Below, piece after piece: positions 7,722-15,375 of a DNA stretch of 29,313 bases. Source of the stretch: an uncultured Lachnospiraceae bacterium (lineage in GTDB: Bacteria; Bacillota; Clostridia; Lachnospirales; Lachnospiraceae). Under the pieces are notes generated by a model, which did no database searches, was not told the DNA's origin, and was given only the letters and a program-made list of their open reading frames with translations. The stretch spans positions 1 to 29,313 of the forward strand of contig CAJTLX010000027.1 of assembly GCA_910577165.1 (NCBI GenBank), written 5' to 3'. A program made the translations under genes and the position numbers. Positions within the stretch are counted from its first letter, which is position 1; each line of letters starts with the position of its first letter.

Positions 7722-9002
7722 CTATTCTTCTTCAGACTCTTCTTTTTCTTTTGGCAGCAACCGGATATGTACCTGATCAATCCGGTTTTTGCTGATGGAT
7801 TTTACGGTGAATACTACATTTTCTTCCTGGATGGACTCGCCCATCCCTGGCAAGTGTTCCAGGCGGTTAATGATATGTCCGGCAATGGAGTCATAATCGT
7901 CGGATTCCAGTTTAAGACCGAATGCGTCGTTGATATCGTCGAGCTTTGCCGCGCCCTCAGCAATATATTCGTCCGCGTTGATGGCGCGGATGGAATCCAC
8001 TTCATCCGCATCGTACTCATCTCTGATCTCGCCGACAATCTCCTCAAGCAAGTCCTCTAAGGTAATCAGTCCGGCCGTCGCGCCGTACTCGTCGAGGACG
8101 ATCGCCATCGCCGTATTATTCTTCCGCATCTCGCTCATCAACTCGGAAGTTTTCTTAAATTCATAGGTAAAAAACGGTTCGCGCAAGAAATTCTGTATCC
8201 GAAAATCTTCCGGTTCCCCCTCGTAAAAAAATATATCCTTTAAATTGATCACGCCGATGATATTGTCCCGCGTTCCGGAATAAACCGGCATACGAGAATA
8301 CAGATCCTGGCGGAAGACTGCCATAAGTTCATCGTAGCTCATCTCACTGTTTGCAAATACCATATCAATGCGCGGTACCATTATGTCCTTTGCCAGGGAA
8401 TCTCCGAAATCCACCACATTGGTAATCATTTGATGCTCTTCGCTCTCAAGCACCCCTTCCTCATGGCTGACATCCACGACGGTGCGCAGTTCACTCTCAG
8501 TGATCGGGGCGGCTTTCTCGTTCGGATCGATACGCAGTAAAAACATTACCCCGAACGACAGTTTGTTTACGATAAAGATCACTGGAGTCAAGAGCCTGGT
8601 AAAGGTTAAGAAAAGAGGTGCGTACATCAGAGCCATCTTTTCATTGTGCAGAGTGGCAAGGCGTTTTGGGGTAATCTCACCAAAAATTAAGATAAGCAGC
8701 GTTAAGATACCGGTGGCGATTGCCGCACCCTGGCTTCCAAACAATTCCAATATCACGGAAGTCGTGAGGGAGGAAGCGGAGAGGTTGACCACATTATTGC
8801 CAATTAGGATGGCACTTAACATATTGGCGGGATTCTCAATAAGTTTTAAGAGAGTTGCCGCACGCTTATTGCCGTCTTCTGCAAGGCTGCGCACACGCAG
8901 TTTGCTCACCGTGGTAAGGGAGGTTTCCGCCGAGGAAAACAGGGCGGACAACAACAACAGGGACAATAGTATCACAAATTTAACCGCGACACTGGGGGGC
9001 AC
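7722..9002 (-). CDS. CNNM/CorC-family membrane protein (HlyC/CorC type)
   Basis: A 426-residue protein from the GTG at 9002, chosen because AGGAG (9013-9017) is 10 bases upstream; a GTG at 9011 would be only one base from it. Residues about 1-190 are the CNNM (DUF21) membrane domain: hydrophobic segments near 5-25, 58-80, 88-110 and 122-145, with SSAETSL, LIGNNVVN and FGEITPKRLA motifs. Residues about 195-330 are a CBS pair (IMVPRIDMV, YSRMPVYSGTRDNIIGVINLKD, MAIVLDEYGATAGLITLEDLLEEIVGEI), and about 340-415 the CorC/HlyC domain. The C-terminus is Glu-rich. CNNM proteins transport or regulate Mg2+; the old haemolysin name is not informative. It is transcribed away from sufC. Confidence 0.93.
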   Translation of the reverse strand: MPPSVAVKFVILLSLLLLSALFSSAETSLTTVSKLRVRSLAEDGNKRAATLLKLIENPANMLSAILIGNNVVNLSASSLTTSVILELFGSQGAAIATGILTLLILIFGEITPKRLATLHNEKMALMYAPLFLTFTRLLTPVIFIVNKLSFGVMFLLRIDPNEKAAPITESELRTVVDVSHEEGVLESEEHQMITNVVDFGDSLAKDIMVPRIDMVFANSEMSYDELMAVFRQDLYSRMPVYSGTRDNIIGVINLKDIFFYEGEPEDFRIQNFLREPFFTYEFKKTSELMSEMRKNNTAMAIVLDEYGATAGLITLEDLLEEIVGEIRDEYDADEVDSIRAINADEYIAEGAAKLDDINDAFGLKLESDDYDSIAGHIINRLEHLPGMGESIQEENVVFTVKSISKNRIDQVHIRLLPKEKEESEEE

Positions 9003-9079
9003 AAAAATCACACTCCTATTTGATTATATTTTGTACAGCGGGAAAGAAAAAAAGCTTGCCATGCTGTCCATTTGGTGTT

Positions 9080-9108
9080 ATTATATAGGAAAATCTTATG
9101 GATGTCAA
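9080..9108 (-). promoter_or_regulatory. Consensus SigA promoter of the CNNM gene
   Basis: On the minus strand TTGACA, exactly 17 bases, TATAAT: a perfect consensus. Transcription starts near 9073, giving a leader of about 70 bases. Confidence 0.88.
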
Positions 9109-9156
9109 ATCAGGAAAACATATTTATCAAAAATTTTACATAATTTACAAAAACAA

Positions 9157-9197
9157 AAGGCAAGGGTGCTATCTTTTCAGGGGTTCTTGCGTTTTTT
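9157..9197 (+). terminator. Hairpin with T-run in the divergent gap
   Basis: GCAAG (about 9160) pairs with CTTGC (about 9186) and is followed by GTTTTTTTAT. It lies upstream of the sufC promoter, so it may insulate it from rightward read-through; no rightward gene ends here. Confidence 0.4.
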
Positions 9198-9219
9198 TAT
9201 GGAAAAAATAAAAAGACTA

Positions 9220-9228
9220 TGTTATACT
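9220..9228 (+). promoter_or_regulatory. Extended -10 promoter of the sufC operon
   Basis: TGTTATACT is an extended -10 element; no good -35 box is present 17 bases upstream. Transcription from about 9235 leaves an 80-base leader to sufC. This leader holds a 36-codon frame from ATG 9237 that overlaps the sufC start and has no ribosome binding site. Confidence 0.5.
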
Positions 9229-9317
9229 TGAAACCATGCAGTCGGAGGCATATTTAAAAATGAAGTACAATAATATGCGCAGGAGAGTTTTTAAAAAGAA
9301 GGACACGGAGGTTTACT

Positions 9318-10052
9318 ATGTTAGAATTAAAGCATATATCATTTGAGGCGGAGGAAAACGGCAAGGGCAAGGAGATTATCCGCGATATAAGCCTGACTCT
9401 TTCAGACAACAGATTTATTGCGATCACCGGACCAAATGGCGGGGGAAAATCGACGCTTGCCAAATTGATTGCGGGGATCGAGCGTCCCACAAAGGGGAAG
9501 ATTTTACTTGACGGGGAGGACATTACAGGCGAGGATATTACCGCGCGTGCCAAGGCGGGGATCAGCTATGCATTTCAACAGCCTGTCCGCTTTAAGGGGA
9601 TCACGGTAAAGGATCTGATCGGACTTGCGGCGGGGGAGAATATCAGTACCGCACGCGCCTGCAACTATCTTTCGGAGGTTGGTCTGTGTGCAAAGGATTA
9701 CATTAACCGTGAGGTAAATGCAAGCCTGTCCGGCGGGGAATTAAAGCGCATCGAGATTGCAACTGTGCTTGCAAGAAAGACGAAGCTGACCGTTTTTGAT
9801 GAGCCGGAGGCGGGGATTGATCTGTGGAGCTTCCAGAATCTGATCCGTGTCTTTGAGAAGATGCATGATGAGACGCACGGATCCATTCTGATTATCTCAC
9901 ATCAGGAGAGAATTCTAAATATTGCGGATGAAATTATTGTGATTGCAGACGGAAAAATTGCTAAGTCCGGGAAAAGGGAGGAAATTTTGCCGGGGCTTTT
10001 GGGAACAATGACCGGATGCCCAAGACAAAAAACTGAGGAGGAAAGTTTGTAA
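9318..10052 (+). CDS. sufC: SufC-type Fe-S cluster assembly ATPase
   Basis: A 244-residue soluble ABC ATPase. The ATG at 9318 follows ACGGAGG. Walker A is GPNGGGKST at 38-46, the Q-loop QQ at 87-88, the signature LSGGELKRIEI from 137, Walker B TVFDEPEAGID at 158-168, and the H-loop His at 195. The signature and downstream ELKRIEI/ALVLARK-like run resemble SufC rather than a transport ATPase; the tail after Walker B (EAGIDLWSF) is typical of clostridial two-gene SufCB systems. No permease is nearby. The sufB gene follows by 48 bases and is the obvious partner: SufC ATPase activity drives conformational change in the SufB scaffold. No sufS, sufU or separate sufD is present, so sulfur must come from elsewhere. 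Confidence 0.88.
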   Translation: MLELKHISFEAEENGKGKEIIRDISLTLSDNRFIAITGPNGGGKSTLAKLIAGIERPTKGKILLDGEDITGEDITARAKAGISYAFQQPVRFKGITVKDLIGLAAGENISTARACNYLSEVGLCAKDYINREVNASLSGGELKRIEIATVLARKTKLTVFDEPEAGIDLWSFQNLIRVFEKMHDETHGSILIISHQERILNIADEIIVIADGKIAKSGKREEILPGLLGTMTGCPRQKTEEESL

Positions 10053-10100
10053 AAAATATATTTAACTATTTTATTGAGAGTGTATAGAGAGGTATAAATT

Positions 10101-11018
10101 ATGGATCAGATACAGATGGAATTATTAAAGCAAGTAGCAGGGCTTCATGAGGTTCCGCAGGGTGCTTACAATTTTCGCGTCAACGGGGTTGGCACAGCGC
10201 GGGGAACAACGGAGCATATTGATATTGTGACAAAGACGGATAAGCAGGGCATTGATATTGTGATAAAACCCGGCACGAAAAATGAGAGCGTGCATATCCC
10301 GGTGGTGTTAAGCCAGAGCGGAGTGACCGATCTCGTCTACAATGATTTCTATATCGGGGAGGACGCGGATGTTACAATTGTGGCAGGATGCGGGATTCAC
10401 AATGGCGGTGATGTGAAATCACAGCATGATGGGATTCATACTTTTTATGTGGGAAAGAATGCGAAAGTTCGCTATGTGGAGAAACATTACGGCAGCGGCG
10501 ATGGCAGGGGGGAGCGCGTTCTCAATCCGCAGACGATCATTGAGCTTGCCGAGGGGAGTTACCTTGAGATGGATACCGTGCAGATTAAGGGGGTGGACTC
10601 GACGGTGCGCACCACACGCGCGACACTCTCAGCACACGCGACACTTGTGATCAAGGAAAAGATTATGACGCATGGGACGCAGTATGCGAAAACAGATTTT
10701 ACGGTGGATTTAAATGGCGAGGACTGCGGGGTCAGCCTGATTTCCCGTTCTGTTGCAAAGGAGCATTCCCGCCAGCTATTTCTCTCAAGAATCAACGGCA
10801 ACAACAAATGTGTTGGACATAGTGAATGTGATGCGATCCTGATGGATGAGGGCAGCGTAAGCGCGATTCCGGAGATCACGGCGAATCATTTGGAGGCAAG
10901 CCTGATTCATGAGGCGGCCATCGGAAAGATTGCGGGGGAGCAGATTGTGAAATTGATGACTCTAGGACTTACGGAGGCGGAGGCGGAGGCGCAGATTGTG
11001 AATGGGTTTTTGAAATAA
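10101..11018 (+). CDS. sufB: Short SufB/SufD-family Fe-S scaffold protein
   Basis: A 305-residue protein, well short of SufB (about 470) or SufD (about 420); the family's N-terminal helical region is mostly missing. The middle (about 60-230) is the right-handed beta-helix typical of SufBD (DVTIVAGCGIHNGG, RTTRATLSAHATLVIKEKI). The C-terminus carries the conserved block from C237 (KCVGHSECDAILMDEGSVSA, then IPEI) through HEAAIGKIAGEQI to LTEAEAEAQIVNGF, which includes Cys243, His270 and Glu271, candidate cluster ligands. Other Cys are 97 and 209. With sufC it forms a minimal two-gene system like that described as SMS (SmsCB). It ends 14 bases before the glnA-like gene. Confidence 0.87.
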   Translation: MDQIQMELLKQVAGLHEVPQGAYNFRVNGVGTARGTTEHIDIVTKTDKQGIDIVIKPGTKNESVHIPVVLSQSGVTDLVYNDFYIGEDADVTIVAGCGIHNGGDVKSQHDGIHTFYVGKNAKVRYVEKHYGSGDGRGERVLNPQTIIELAEGSYLEMDTVQIKGVDSTVRTTRATLSAHATLVIKEKIMTHGTQYAKTDFTVDLNGEDCGVSLISRSVAKEHSRQLFLSRINGNNKCVGHSECDAILMDEGSVSAIPEITANHLEASLIHEAAIGKIAGEQIVKLMTLGLTEAEAEAQIVNGFLK

Positions 11019-11032
11019 AGGAGGAAAATACA

Positions 11033-12367
11033 GTGCGTTACACAAAGCAGGATATTATTCAGATTGTAAAGGATGAGGATGTGGAATTTATCCGCCTTCA
11101 GTTTACCGATATGTTCGGAAATTTTAAAAATATGGCAGTGACCACAAGTCAGCTTGAGAAGGTACTTGAGAATCAATGTGTGTTTAACGGTTCTGCAATT
11201 GATGGATTTTTGTCCATGCAGGAGCCGGACATCTATCTCTATCCGGATCTGAATACCTTTGAGATTTTTCCCTGGAGACCACAGCAGGGAAAGGTGGCGC
11301 GATTTATCTGTGACTTGCGCCGGGCAGACGGAACGCCGGTTGCGGGGGACTCCCGCCAGATATTAAAGAAAGTATTGATGGATGCGGGGGATATGGGTTA
11401 CCGGTTTAAGGCTGGTCCGGAATGTGAGTTTTTTTTGTTTGATCTTGGGCAGGATGGCAATGCAACGACTGAAACAAAGGAGCGCGGCGGTTTTTTTGAT
11501 ATCGGACCGGTGGATGCAGGGGAGAATGCGCGCAGGGAGATAGTGATGACCCTTGAGGAAATGGGATTTGAGGTTGAAGCGTCCTACCATGCGAATGCCC
11601 CAGCACAACATGAGATCGATTTTCGCTATGCGGGGGCATTGACCTGCGCGGACAATCTGATGACTTTCCGCATGGTGGTGCGCACAATTGCCAGACGGCA
11701 TGGGCTGCACGCGACATTTATGCCAAAGCCAAAGTCGGGCGTGGAAGGTTCCGGGATGCATTTAAATCTTTCGCTGCATGACCCGGAAGGAAAAAACTTG
11801 TTGAGTGCGCCGGAAGCCGAGGATGGATTAAGTGAGGTTGGCAAATATTTTGTCGCGGGGCTGCTCTCGCATATCAACGGGATTACAGCAATCACCAATC
11901 CGCTTGTCAATTCCTACAAGCGTCTGGTACCAGGGTATGGTGCGCCGGTCTACATTGCATGGTCCGCTGCGGCGAACCGCACTGCACTTGTGCGCACTGG
12001 TCTGAGAAAGGGGAGGGTGAACCGCATTGAACTGCGCTGTCCGGATCCTTCGGCAAACCCCTATTTGGCACTTGCTGTATGTATTGCTGCAGGACTTGAC
12101 GGAGTGAAAAGGAAGGAACTTCCGCCGCCGCGCGTGGACGGAAATATTTTTGCAATGACAAAGGAGGAGCGGTTGGGCTACGGGATTCAAAGTCTGCCAA
12201 AACATCTGGAATATGCACTAGATGAATTAGAGAGAGATGCACTTTTAGGGGAAGTGTTGGGGGAGAATTTGCGCAATAATTATCTGGCGGCAAAACGTGC
12301 GGAGTGGAAGGAATATCGCACAAGTGTTTCCGCGTGGGAGGTTTCTCAGTATCTTGACCGTTTTTAG
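11033..12367 (+). CDS. glnA: Glutamine synthetase I-like protein with altered ammonium site
   Basis: A 444-residue protein, normal length for GS-I, from a GTG behind AAAGGAGG (11017-11024). It aligns along its length with Bacillus-type GlnA: RLQFTDMFG, YLYPDLNTFEIFPW, GPECEFF (metal Glu130, Glu132), QHEIDF (Glu194), FMPKP, GSGMH (metal His243), NSYKRLVPGY and RIELRCPDPSANPYLA. Yet the ammonium site is changed throughout: FDGSS is FNGSA (Asn52, Ala55), GGYF is GGFF (Phe154), HHEVAPGQHE is YHANAPAQHE (Ala187, also losing an n1 metal ligand), and PGYEAP is PGYGAP (Gly303). The Arg of the GSI-alpha feedback loop is Ser. It therefore may ligate glutamate to another amine, or be regulatory. It follows sufB by 14 bases; the ANTAR gene follows. 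Confidence 0.88.
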   Translation: MRYTKQDIIQIVKDEDVEFIRLQFTDMFGNFKNMAVTTSQLEKVLENQCVFNGSAIDGFLSMQEPDIYLYPDLNTFEIFPWRPQQGKVARFICDLRRADGTPVAGDSRQILKKVLMDAGDMGYRFKAGPECEFFLFDLGQDGNATTETKERGGFFDIGPVDAGENARREIVMTLEEMGFEVEASYHANAPAQHEIDFRYAGALTCADNLMTFRMVVRTIARRHGLHATFMPKPKSGVEGSGMHLNLSLHDPEGKNLLSAPEAEDGLSEVGKYFVAGLLSHINGITAITNPLVNSYKRLVPGYGAPVYIAWSAAANRTALVRTGLRKGRVNRIELRCPDPSANPYLALAVCIAAGLDGVKRKELPPPRVDGNIFAMTKEERLGYGIQSLPKHLEYALDELERDALLGEVLGENLRNNYLAAKRAEWKEYRTSVSAWEVSQYLDRF

Positions 12368-12477
12368 GGGTAAGGGTTTTGTAAAAAGCGTTGAGGAAAA
12401 TTTTGGAAAACGATCCGAAAAGTTTTGCAGGGATTTGGGGCGTATAGGAAAAGGGCAGAAATGGAGGTAGGCTTTCG

Positions 12478-13020
12478 GTGCTTAGTATTATTATTGTTTT
12501 TCCAAAAGTGGAAGATGCCAATCATATTAAGGTCCTGTTAATCCGAAATGGGTTTGAGGTCAATGCGGTCTGCACTACGGGTGCGCAGGCAATCAGTGTG
12601 GCAAATGAGTTAGACGGCGGCATTGTACTCTGCGGTTACCGGATGTCCGATATGCATTGCCTAGAGATTAACAATTATCTGCCGCAGGGGTTTGAGATGC
12701 TTTTGATCGCCTCGGCTGCACGGCTTGCGGAACTTGACGGGAGTGGGATTATGTCAGTCTCCATGCCGCTAAAGACAGGGGATCTGCTCAATACTCTCCA
12801 GGTGATGACACACCGCTACATACAGAAAAAGCGAAAAGAGCGGCAAAAACCGAAAGTTCGGAGCGAAAAAGAACGCGCAGTAATTGAGGAGGCAAAACTG
12901 ATTTTGATGCAGCGCAATCATATGACGGAGGAAGAAGCGCACCGCTATATTCAGAAAAACAGTATGGACAGCGGGGTGAATCTGCTTGAGATGGCGGAGA
13001 TGATTATTCATATGCTTTAA
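12478..13020 (+). CDS. ANTAR-domain RNA-binding regulator with a pseudo-receiver
   Basis: A 180-residue protein from a GTG behind GGAGG (12463-12467). Residues about 1-115 keep the receiver fold (IIIVFPKVEDANHIKVLL, then IVLCGYRMSDM). The phospho-acceptor Asp of the usual LLDYRMPDM is Gly53, and the conserved Lys before Pro97 is Met96, so phosphorylation is unlikely. Residues 112-125 are a basic linker or helix. Residues 126-178 are the ANTAR domain: RSEKERAVIEEAKLILMQRN, HMTEEEAHRYIQKNSMDSG and LLEMAEMII. ANTAR proteins bind paired RNA hairpins and block termination, often in nitrogen genes. Its position next to the glnA-like gene suggests nitrogen or amine control. No two-hairpin ANTAR target could be identified in the flanking gaps. 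Confidence 0.9.
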   Translation: MLSIIIVFPKVEDANHIKVLLIRNGFEVNAVCTTGAQAISVANELDGGIVLCGYRMSDMHCLEINNYLPQGFEMLLIASAARLAELDGSGIMSVSMPLKTGDLLNTLQVMTHRYIQKKRKERQKPKVRSEKERAVIEEAKLILMQRNHMTEEEAHRYIQKNSMDSGVNLLEMAEMIIHML

Positions 13021-13045
13021 TATATAAATAAAAATATTTATCAAA

Positions 13046-13100
13046 ATTGTAGAAGCGCGCAGGGGAACTTTATCGTGCTTCGTATGGTGCGCTTCGCAGC
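13046..13100 (+). other. Hairpin-forming gap before dapF
   Basis: GAAGCGC (about 13051) can pair with GCGCTTC (about 13090), and CAGC/GCTG (about 13098-13112) encloses a six-base loop. The latter does not show the A1/G4 loop bases expected of ANTAR targets. No T-run follows, so it does not look like a terminator. Confidence 0.3.
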
Positions 13101-13148
13101 AGGAACGCTGATGGTGTTCTTAGACTAAAATGAAAAGTGAGGATTTCA

Positions 13149-13982
13149 ATGAAATTTACAAAAATGCAAGGCTGTGGAAATGATTATGTCTATATAAACT
13201 GTTTTGAAGAGAATGTGCAGGACGCACCCGCTTTGGCAAGGAAGGTGAGCGATCGGCATTTTGGCATTGGTTCGGACGGACTTATTCTGATTAAATCTTC
13301 TGAAATTGCAGATTTTACAATGGAAATGTATAATGCGGACGGTTCACAGGGAGAGATGTGCGGCAATGCCATTCGCTGTGTTGGAAAATATGTATATGAT
13401 CATCACATAACGGATAAAACAGATCTTACAATTGAGACTCTCGCGGGCATCAAATTTTTGATCCTGTCCGTGAGGGAAGGGAAAGTAGATGAAGTTACGG
13501 TTGATATGGGAGTTCCCGCTTTTACGCCGAATCAAATTCCGGTGGCAGCAGAAGGGGAGAGGGTGATTGATGCGCCGATTTTGGTCGGGGAAAAGGGATA
13601 TCATTTTACCGCTGTTTCGATGGGCAATCCGCACGCTGTTATTTTTGTAGAGGACACAAAGACGCTTCCGATTGCGGAAATTGGTCCGCTTTTTGAGCAT
13701 CATGAAAGGTTCCCGGAACGAATCAATACCGAGTTTGTTCAGATACTCGATAAAGAAAATATAAATATGCGCGTCTGGGAGCGTGGTTCGGGAGAAACCT
13801 TAGCCTGTGGAACAGGGGCGTGTGCAAGTGTGGTGGCATCGATTTTAAACGGACATACAAAGGATGAGGCAACAGTGCATATGCTTGGCGGCGATCTGCG
13901 GATCCGCTATGACAGGAAGGGAGGTCATGTCTATATGACAGGCTCCGCAGTGGAGGTATTTTCAGGAGAAATTACTGATTGA
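13149..13982 (+). CDS. dapF: Diaminopimelate epimerase
   Basis: A 277-residue enzyme that converts LL-diaminopimelate to meso-diaminopimelate in lysine and peptidoglycan synthesis. The ATG at 13149 lies behind GTGAGGA; a GTG at 13137 within that stretch is an unlikely start. Motifs are QGCGNDYVYI near the N-terminus, NADGSQGEMCGNAIRCVGKY holding catalytic Cys71, and SGETLACGTGACAS holding the second catalytic Cys at 220; MGNPHAVIF and the ERINTEFVQI segment are also family-typical. The two catalytic cysteines act without cofactor. It is 21 bases upstream of dapL, whose product is its substrate, forming a two-gene unit. Confidence 0.97.
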   Translation: MKFTKMQGCGNDYVYINCFEENVQDAPALARKVSDRHFGIGSDGLILIKSSEIADFTMEMYNADGSQGEMCGNAIRCVGKYVYDHHITDKTDLTIETLAGIKFLILSVREGKVDEVTVDMGVPAFTPNQIPVAAEGERVIDAPILVGEKGYHFTAVSMGNPHAVIFVEDTKTLPIAEIGPLFEHHERFPERINTEFVQILDKENINMRVWERGSGETLACGTGACASVVASILNGHTKDEATVHMLGGDLRIRYDRKGGHVYMTGSAVEVFSGEITD

Positions 13983-14003
13983 TCTTTAGGAAGGAGGAGA
14001 AAA

Positions 14004-15224
14004 ATGGCAAGAGTGAATGAAAATTTTTTAAAGCTGCCGGGAAGTTATCTGTTTTCCACGGTGGGAAAAAAGGTGAGGGAATATCAGGAGGCAAATCCGG
14101 ACAAAAAGGTGATCCGGCTTGGGATCGGGGATGTGACACTGCCACTGCCGCCCGCTGTGATTTCGGCATTGCATACCGCTACGGACGAGATGGCAGCAAA
14201 GGAAAGCTTTCGGGGGTACGCGCCGGATTTGGGCTATGAGTTTTTGCGCAGTGCGATTGTAGAAAATGATTTTAGATGCCGTGGGGTGGATATTTCGATC
14301 GACGAGGTTTTTATCAGTGATGGTGCAAAAAGTGACTCTGCAAATATTCAGGAGATTTTTGCGGAAAATTCTAAGATCGCGGTTTGCGATCCCGTCTATC
14401 CGGTCTATGTGGACTCGAATGTTATGGCGGGGAGAACCGGGACTTATCATGCCGAAAGCGGACGCTGGAGCAATGTGATTTATATGCCGTGTACGGACGA
14501 AAACGATTTCGTTCCAGGATTTCCAGAACAGGTGCCGGATATTATTTATCTGTGTTTCCCGAATAATCCAACGGGGGCGGCGTTGACCAAAGACCAGCTA
14601 CAAAAATGGGTGGACTATGCAAACCAGAAAAATGCCGTAATTATTTTTGATGCGGCATATGAGGCTTATATCTCGCAGGAAGATGTGCCGCACAGCATCT
14701 ATGAGTGCGATGGTGCGAAGACCTGTGCGATTGAGCTGCGCAGCTTCTCCAAAAATGCGGGATTTACTGGGACACGCTTAGCATACACGGTAATTCCCAA
14801 AGAGTTGGTACTTGATGGCATCTCGCTTAATGGACTTTGGATCAGACGGCATGGGACAAAATTTAATGGTGCGCCGTATATCATTCAGAGAGCGGGGGAA
14901 GCCGTTTACAGCGAGGAAGGAAAGAAGCAGATCTTAGAGATGGTCGGCTATTATAGGAAGAATGCAAAAGTGATCTATGAAGGGCTAAAGGCCGCAGGAT
15001 ATACCATTTCCGGTGGGGTGAATTCGCCGTATATTTGGCTGAAAACGCCGGGAGGCATGGGTTCCTGGGAGTTTTTTGACTATCTGTTGGAGAGGGCAAA
15101 TGTGGTTGGCACACCGGGAGCTGGATTTGGTCCAAGCGGAGAAGGGTATTTCCGATTGACTGCATTTGGCTCATATGAGAATACAGTGGAGGCAATCGAA
15201 CGGATTCGCAGGATGGGGAATTAA
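14004..15224 (+). CDS. dapL: LL-diaminopimelate aminotransferase
   Basis: A 406-residue PLP-dependent fold type I aminotransferase, starting at an ATG behind GGAAGGAGGAG. It converts tetrahydrodipicolinate directly to LL-diaminopimelate with glutamate as amino donor, bypassing the succinyl or acetyl steps. The DapL group is marked by LPGSYLFSTVGKKV at the start, RLGIGDVTLPLPP, FISDGAKSDSANIQ, YPVYVDSNVMAGRTG, CFPNNPTGAALT and the PLP-binding Lys250 in ELRSFSKNAGFTGTRLAYT, with R in FRLTAFG near the end. The pairing with dapF completes LL-DAP to meso-DAP. DapL is common in Clostridia, chloroplasts and some anaerobes. Confidence 0.97.
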   Translation: MARVNENFLKLPGSYLFSTVGKKVREYQEANPDKKVIRLGIGDVTLPLPPAVISALHTATDEMAAKESFRGYAPDLGYEFLRSAIVENDFRCRGVDISIDEVFISDGAKSDSANIQEIFAENSKIAVCDPVYPVYVDSNVMAGRTGTYHAESGRWSNVIYMPCTDENDFVPGFPEQVPDIIYLCFPNNPTGAALTKDQLQKWVDYANQKNAVIIFDAAYEAYISQEDVPHSIYECDGAKTCAIELRSFSKNAGFTGTRLAYTVIPKELVLDGISLNGLWIRRHGTKFNGAPYIIQRAGEAVYSEEGKKQILEMVGYYRKNAKVIYEGLKAAGYTISGGVNSPYIWLKTPGGMGSWEFFDYLLERANVVGTPGAGFGPSGEGYFRLTAFGSYENTVEAIERIRRMGN

Positions 15225-15375
15225 ATTGGAATTTTGTATATGACCAAAAAATAAAATTTCCTGCCGCAAAAGATTAAAAAAGAAATTCCCCGTCAGACAG
15301 TAATTATAGAAGAAATAGCAGGAAAGTTAAGACACAATGAAAGCTTTGTAACAGGGTCTGCCGGGGAGTTTTATA
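15225..15375. repeat. Interleaved inverted repeats between dapL and the recombinase gene
   Basis: Two inverted repeats interlock: TTTCCTGC (15257-15264) with GCAGGAAA (15318-15325), and CCCCGTCAGAC (15288-15298) with GTCTGCCGGGG (15356-15366), the latter with one mismatch. On the minus strand the second is followed by AATTTCTTTTTT, so it may end the recombinase transcript. The interleaving also suits alternative RNA folds or protein-binding sites. The gap has no gene. Confidence 0.5.

Noticed and set aside
8482..9231. Plus-strand 249-codon frame
   Set aside because: It is antisense to the CNNM gene and crosses the divergent promoter region.
11033..12367. Ordinary nitrogen-assimilating glutamine synthetase
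   Set aside because: The length and most motifs fit, but the ammonium-site residues are all changed, so the standard function is not supported.
13046..13112. ANTAR two-hairpin target upstream of dapF
   Set aside because: One six-base loop exists but lacks the expected A1/G4 bases, and the second hairpin is wrong in size.
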